Below are positions 5,102 to 6,570 of a stretch of DNA of 6,570 nucleotides, piece after piece. Under the pieces are notes generated by a model. It saw only the letters and a list, made by a program, of their open reading frames with translations. It ran no database searches and was not told the DNA's origin. The DNA is from Pyrinomonadaceae bacterium (GTDB lineage Bacteria; Acidobacteriota; Blastocatellia; Pyrinomonadales; Pyrinomonadaceae). The position numbers and the translations under genes were made by a program. The stretch covers positions 1-6,570 of the forward strand of contig JACCTF010000390.1 of the NCBI GenBank assembly GCA_013812565.1. The letters run 5' to 3'. Numbering within the stretch: the first letter of the stretch is position 1; each line of letters starts with the position of its first letter.

Positions 5102-6391
5102 GTGAACCGACGCCACTTTGTCAAATCAGCTATTGCTGGAACGTTGATAGGAAAGTCCGTCATCGCCCAAACTAGCGCCGCCTCAGCGAACGAAAAAGTA
5201 AATGTTGCTTTTATCGGAATACGCGGGAGAGGCAAAAACCTCATCGGCTCGTTTGCCGCACTTCCGGATGTAAATATCGCCTACCTGTGTGATGTCGATC
5301 AAAAGGTGCTGGAGTCAGGGGGTGCCGACATAGAGAAAAAAACAGGTAAGAAACCGCAATTAGCCGGGGACCTCAGGCGCGTGCTCGATGATAAGTCGGT
5401 TGATGCGGTCGTGATAGCCACCCCCGACCACTGGCATGCGCCAGCCACCATACTTGCCTGCGACGCCGGTAAGGACGTTTACGTAGAGAAGCCGGCCTCA
5501 CATAACCTCAAGGAAGGCCGTTTGATGGTCGACGCGGCCAGGCGCAACAAGCGTGTGGTGCAGCACGGCACTCAGTCACGGAGCCGTCCCTCGACTCAAC
5601 GCGCGGTCGAGTACGTCAAGTCCGGCAAGATCGGCAAGGTTTATATGGCGAAAGCCTGGGATGTTCAACTGCGCGACGACATCGGGCACAAAGAAGATAG
5701 CTCGGTTCCGCAGGGAGTTGATTATGAGACTTGGACCGGCCCGGCTTTGATGCTCCCCTTCAACGAAAACCGCTTCCACTATAACTGGCACTGGCACTGG
5801 AATTACGGAACAGGCGACATGGGTAACGACGGTGTGCACCAGTTGGACATTGCACGATGGGCGCTCGGTGTAGATCACCCGACAGAGGTCAGCGGCATGG
5901 GAAGAAAGTTGTTCTTCCAGGATGACCAGCAGACGCCCGATACGATGAATATCAGCCTTAATTTTAAGGACAAGGTTATTCAATGGGAGATGCGCATCTG
6001 GAACCCTTACATGTTGGAGGGCGTGGATAACGGTGTGGCTATTTACGGCTCGGATGGCATGGTGCATATCGGCCGGTGGAAGGGTAAATCAGGGTTCAAG
6101 GTCTTCGACGGCAAAGGTGAACAAGTGCTGTTCGATGATGCGAATGAGGGCGACTATCACGCCAGGAATTTCATCGACTGCGTGCGCAGCCGCAAGAGTC
6201 CGAACGCGGAGATCGAGATCGGGCACATTTCAACCGTCTACGCACACCTCGGTAATATCGTTGCGCGCACGGGCAGGAAGATAAAGTTTGATGGGGAGAC
6301 AGAATCCATACTCAGCGATCCGGACACCAGCCGCTTACTAACACGGGAGTACCGGCAACACTGGGCGACTCCAAAGGGTGTTAGAACGTAA
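5102..6391 (+). CDS. Tat-exported Gfo/Idh/MocA-family oxidoreductase
   Basis: The 429-aa protein begins with a twin-arginine signal (NRRHFVKSA, residues 2-10, then a hydrophobic stretch to about 22 ending AQTSAASA), so it is exported folded with its cofactor bound, as known for glucose-fructose oxidoreductase. The Rossmann domain starts at residue 33 (VNVAFIGIRGRG) with the acidic turn CDVD (63-66). EKP at 129-131 supplies the family's catalytic Lys130, and GNDGVHQLDIARW (241-253) carries His246 and Asp249 of the substrate site. A His/Trp-rich stretch (NWHWHWNYG, 228-236) lines the same site in relatives. The C-terminal half is the usual beta-sheet dimer domain. Such enzymes oxidise, reduce or epimerise sugars; the substrate is unknown. 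The GTG start at 5102 is set by the Tat signal and by AAGGA at 5088-5092. It follows the DUF6807 gene by 99 bases. Confidence 0.92.
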   Translation: MNRRHFVKSAIAGTLIGKSVIAQTSAASANEKVNVAFIGIRGRGKNLIGSFAALPDVNIAYLCDVDQKVLESGGADIEKKTGKKPQLAGDLRRVLDDKSVDAVVIATPDHWHAPATILACDAGKDVYVEKPASHNLKEGRLMVDAARRNKRVVQHGTQSRSRPSTQRAVEYVKSGKIGKVYMAKAWDVQLRDDIGHKEDSSVPQGVDYETWTGPALMLPFNENRFHYNWHWHWNYGTGDMGNDGVHQLDIARWALGVDHPTEVSGMGRKLFFQDDQQTPDTMNISLNFKDKVIQWEMRIWNPYMLEGVDNGVAIYGSDGMVHIGRWKGKSGFKVFDGKGEQVLFDDANEGDYHARNFIDCVRSRKSPNAEIEIGHISTVYAHLGNIVARTGRKIKFDGETESILSDPDTSRLLTREYRQHWATPKGVRT

Positions 6392-6443
6392 GCGCCAAGT
6401 CATTACCACCGCCTGGCATTAGGTGATTCAGCAGGCCGTTTTT

Positions 6444-6474
6444 CAAGTGAAAGGGCGGACTCTGCTTTCACCTG
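6444..6474 (+). other. Hairpin downstream of the oxidoreductase gene
   Basis: CAAGTGAAAG (6444-6453) and CTTTCACCTG (6465-6474) pair over 10 positions with one mismatch around an 11-base loop. The run of five T (6439-6443) lies before rather than after the stem on the plus strand, so it does not fit a plus-strand intrinsic terminator. It may still mark the end of the operon. Confidence 0.35.
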
Positions 6475-6484
6475 CGCTGTGGGG

Positions 6485-6502
6485 GATCTCCCGCCTGAGA
6501 TC
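6485..6502 (+). other. Inverted repeat GATCTC/GAGATC
   Basis: A perfect 6-bp stem with a 6-base loop (6485-6490 and 6497-6502) lies 11 bases after the previous hairpin. It is followed by GCTTGTGTG, without a T-run. Together the two hairpins could act as an operon-end structure. Confidence 0.3.
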
Positions 6503-6539
6503 GCTTGTGTGCTACGCGACGCACTACGGATTTAGGAAT

Positions 6540-6549
6540 AACCTATAGG
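6540..6549. promoter_or_regulatory. 10-bp palindrome ACCTATAGGT ahead of a possible next gene
   Basis: A perfect self-complementary 10-mer lies directly upstream of the ribosome site at 6551-6555 (coordinates may be off by one base). It could be a small operator or overlap a -10 element (CTATAG). Palindromes of this length occur by chance a few times in such a window, so support is weak. Confidence 0.2.
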
Positions 6550-6561
6550 TGGAGGTTAGGC

Positions 6562-6570
6562 GTGAAATAT
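6562..6570 (+). CDS. Possible start of the next gene (three codons only)
   Basis: A strong ribosome site GGAGG (6551-6555) is followed after 6 bases by GTG AAA TAT, which would encode Met-Lys-Tyr before the window ends. The spacing is ideal and GTG is also used by the preceding oxidoreductase gene. Nothing can be said about the product. The gap of 170 bases from the oxidoreductase stop holds two hairpins, so this may be a separate transcription unit. Confidence 0.4.

Noticed and set aside
5576..6067. 163-codon open frame on the minus strand inside the oxidoreductase gene
   Set aside because: It lies wholly within a clearly conserved gene on the other strand, has no recognisable motif and is explained as a shadow frame.
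6411..6443. Intrinsic terminator from GCCTG (6411-6415) / CAGGC (6432-6436) followed by TTTTT
   Set aside because: The stem is only 5 bp with a 16-base loop, and two bases separate it from the T-run; too weak to call.

Overview
The window reads as a piece of a free-living Gram-negative-type bacterial chromosome, roughly half G+C by eye. Two proteins carry twin-arginine (Tat) export signals and one carries a Sec signal. This mix of exported Gfo/Idh/MocA oxidoreductase, DUF6807 ('PmoA-like') protein, amidohydrolase-2 protein and small-molecule aldolases is typical of Acidobacteriota, Planctomycetota or Verrucomicrobiota. I cannot decide among these from the sequence. I saw no RNA gene, CRISPR array, transposase or integrase.

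Layout: two divergent transcription units flank an A+T-rich intergenic region (1700-2118). On the minus strand, reading leftwards, a succinate-semialdehyde-dehydrogenase-like aldehyde dehydrogenase (1699-221) is followed after 24 bases by the start of a Tat-exported amidohydrolase-2 protein that leaves the window at base 1. On the plus strand come an HpaI/HpcH-type 2-keto-3-deoxy-acid aldolase (2119-2922), a divergent dihydrodipicolinate-synthase-like lyase (3072-3992), a Sec-exported DUF6807 protein (4031-5002) and a Tat-exported Gfo/Idh/MocA oxidoreductase (5102-6391). A strong ribosome binding site and a GTG in the last 20 bases suggest one more gene starting at 6562.

How the genes may work together (inference): the set looks like a catabolic locus for a sugar, sugar acid or aromatic-derived acid. 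Exported enzymes would process the substrate outside the cytoplasm. Inside, an aldolase would split a 2-keto acid into pyruvate plus an aldehyde, and the dehydrogenase would oxidise the aldehyde to an acid. The substrate cannot be named from the sequence. The divergent intergenic region holds a 12-bp palindrome of GntR/FadR-operator type, which would fit control of both units by a sugar-acid-responsive repressor.

The most unusual points are the lyase at 3072, which keeps the Schiff-base lysine but has lost the Thr-Thr and Tyr positions of its family, and the truncated amidohydrolase at the left edge, whose first metal-binding HxH motif reads QxH. Hairpins lie ahead of the lyase gene, after the DUF6807 gene and downstream of the oxidoreductase gene; none has the run of T that would make it a clear intrinsic terminator.
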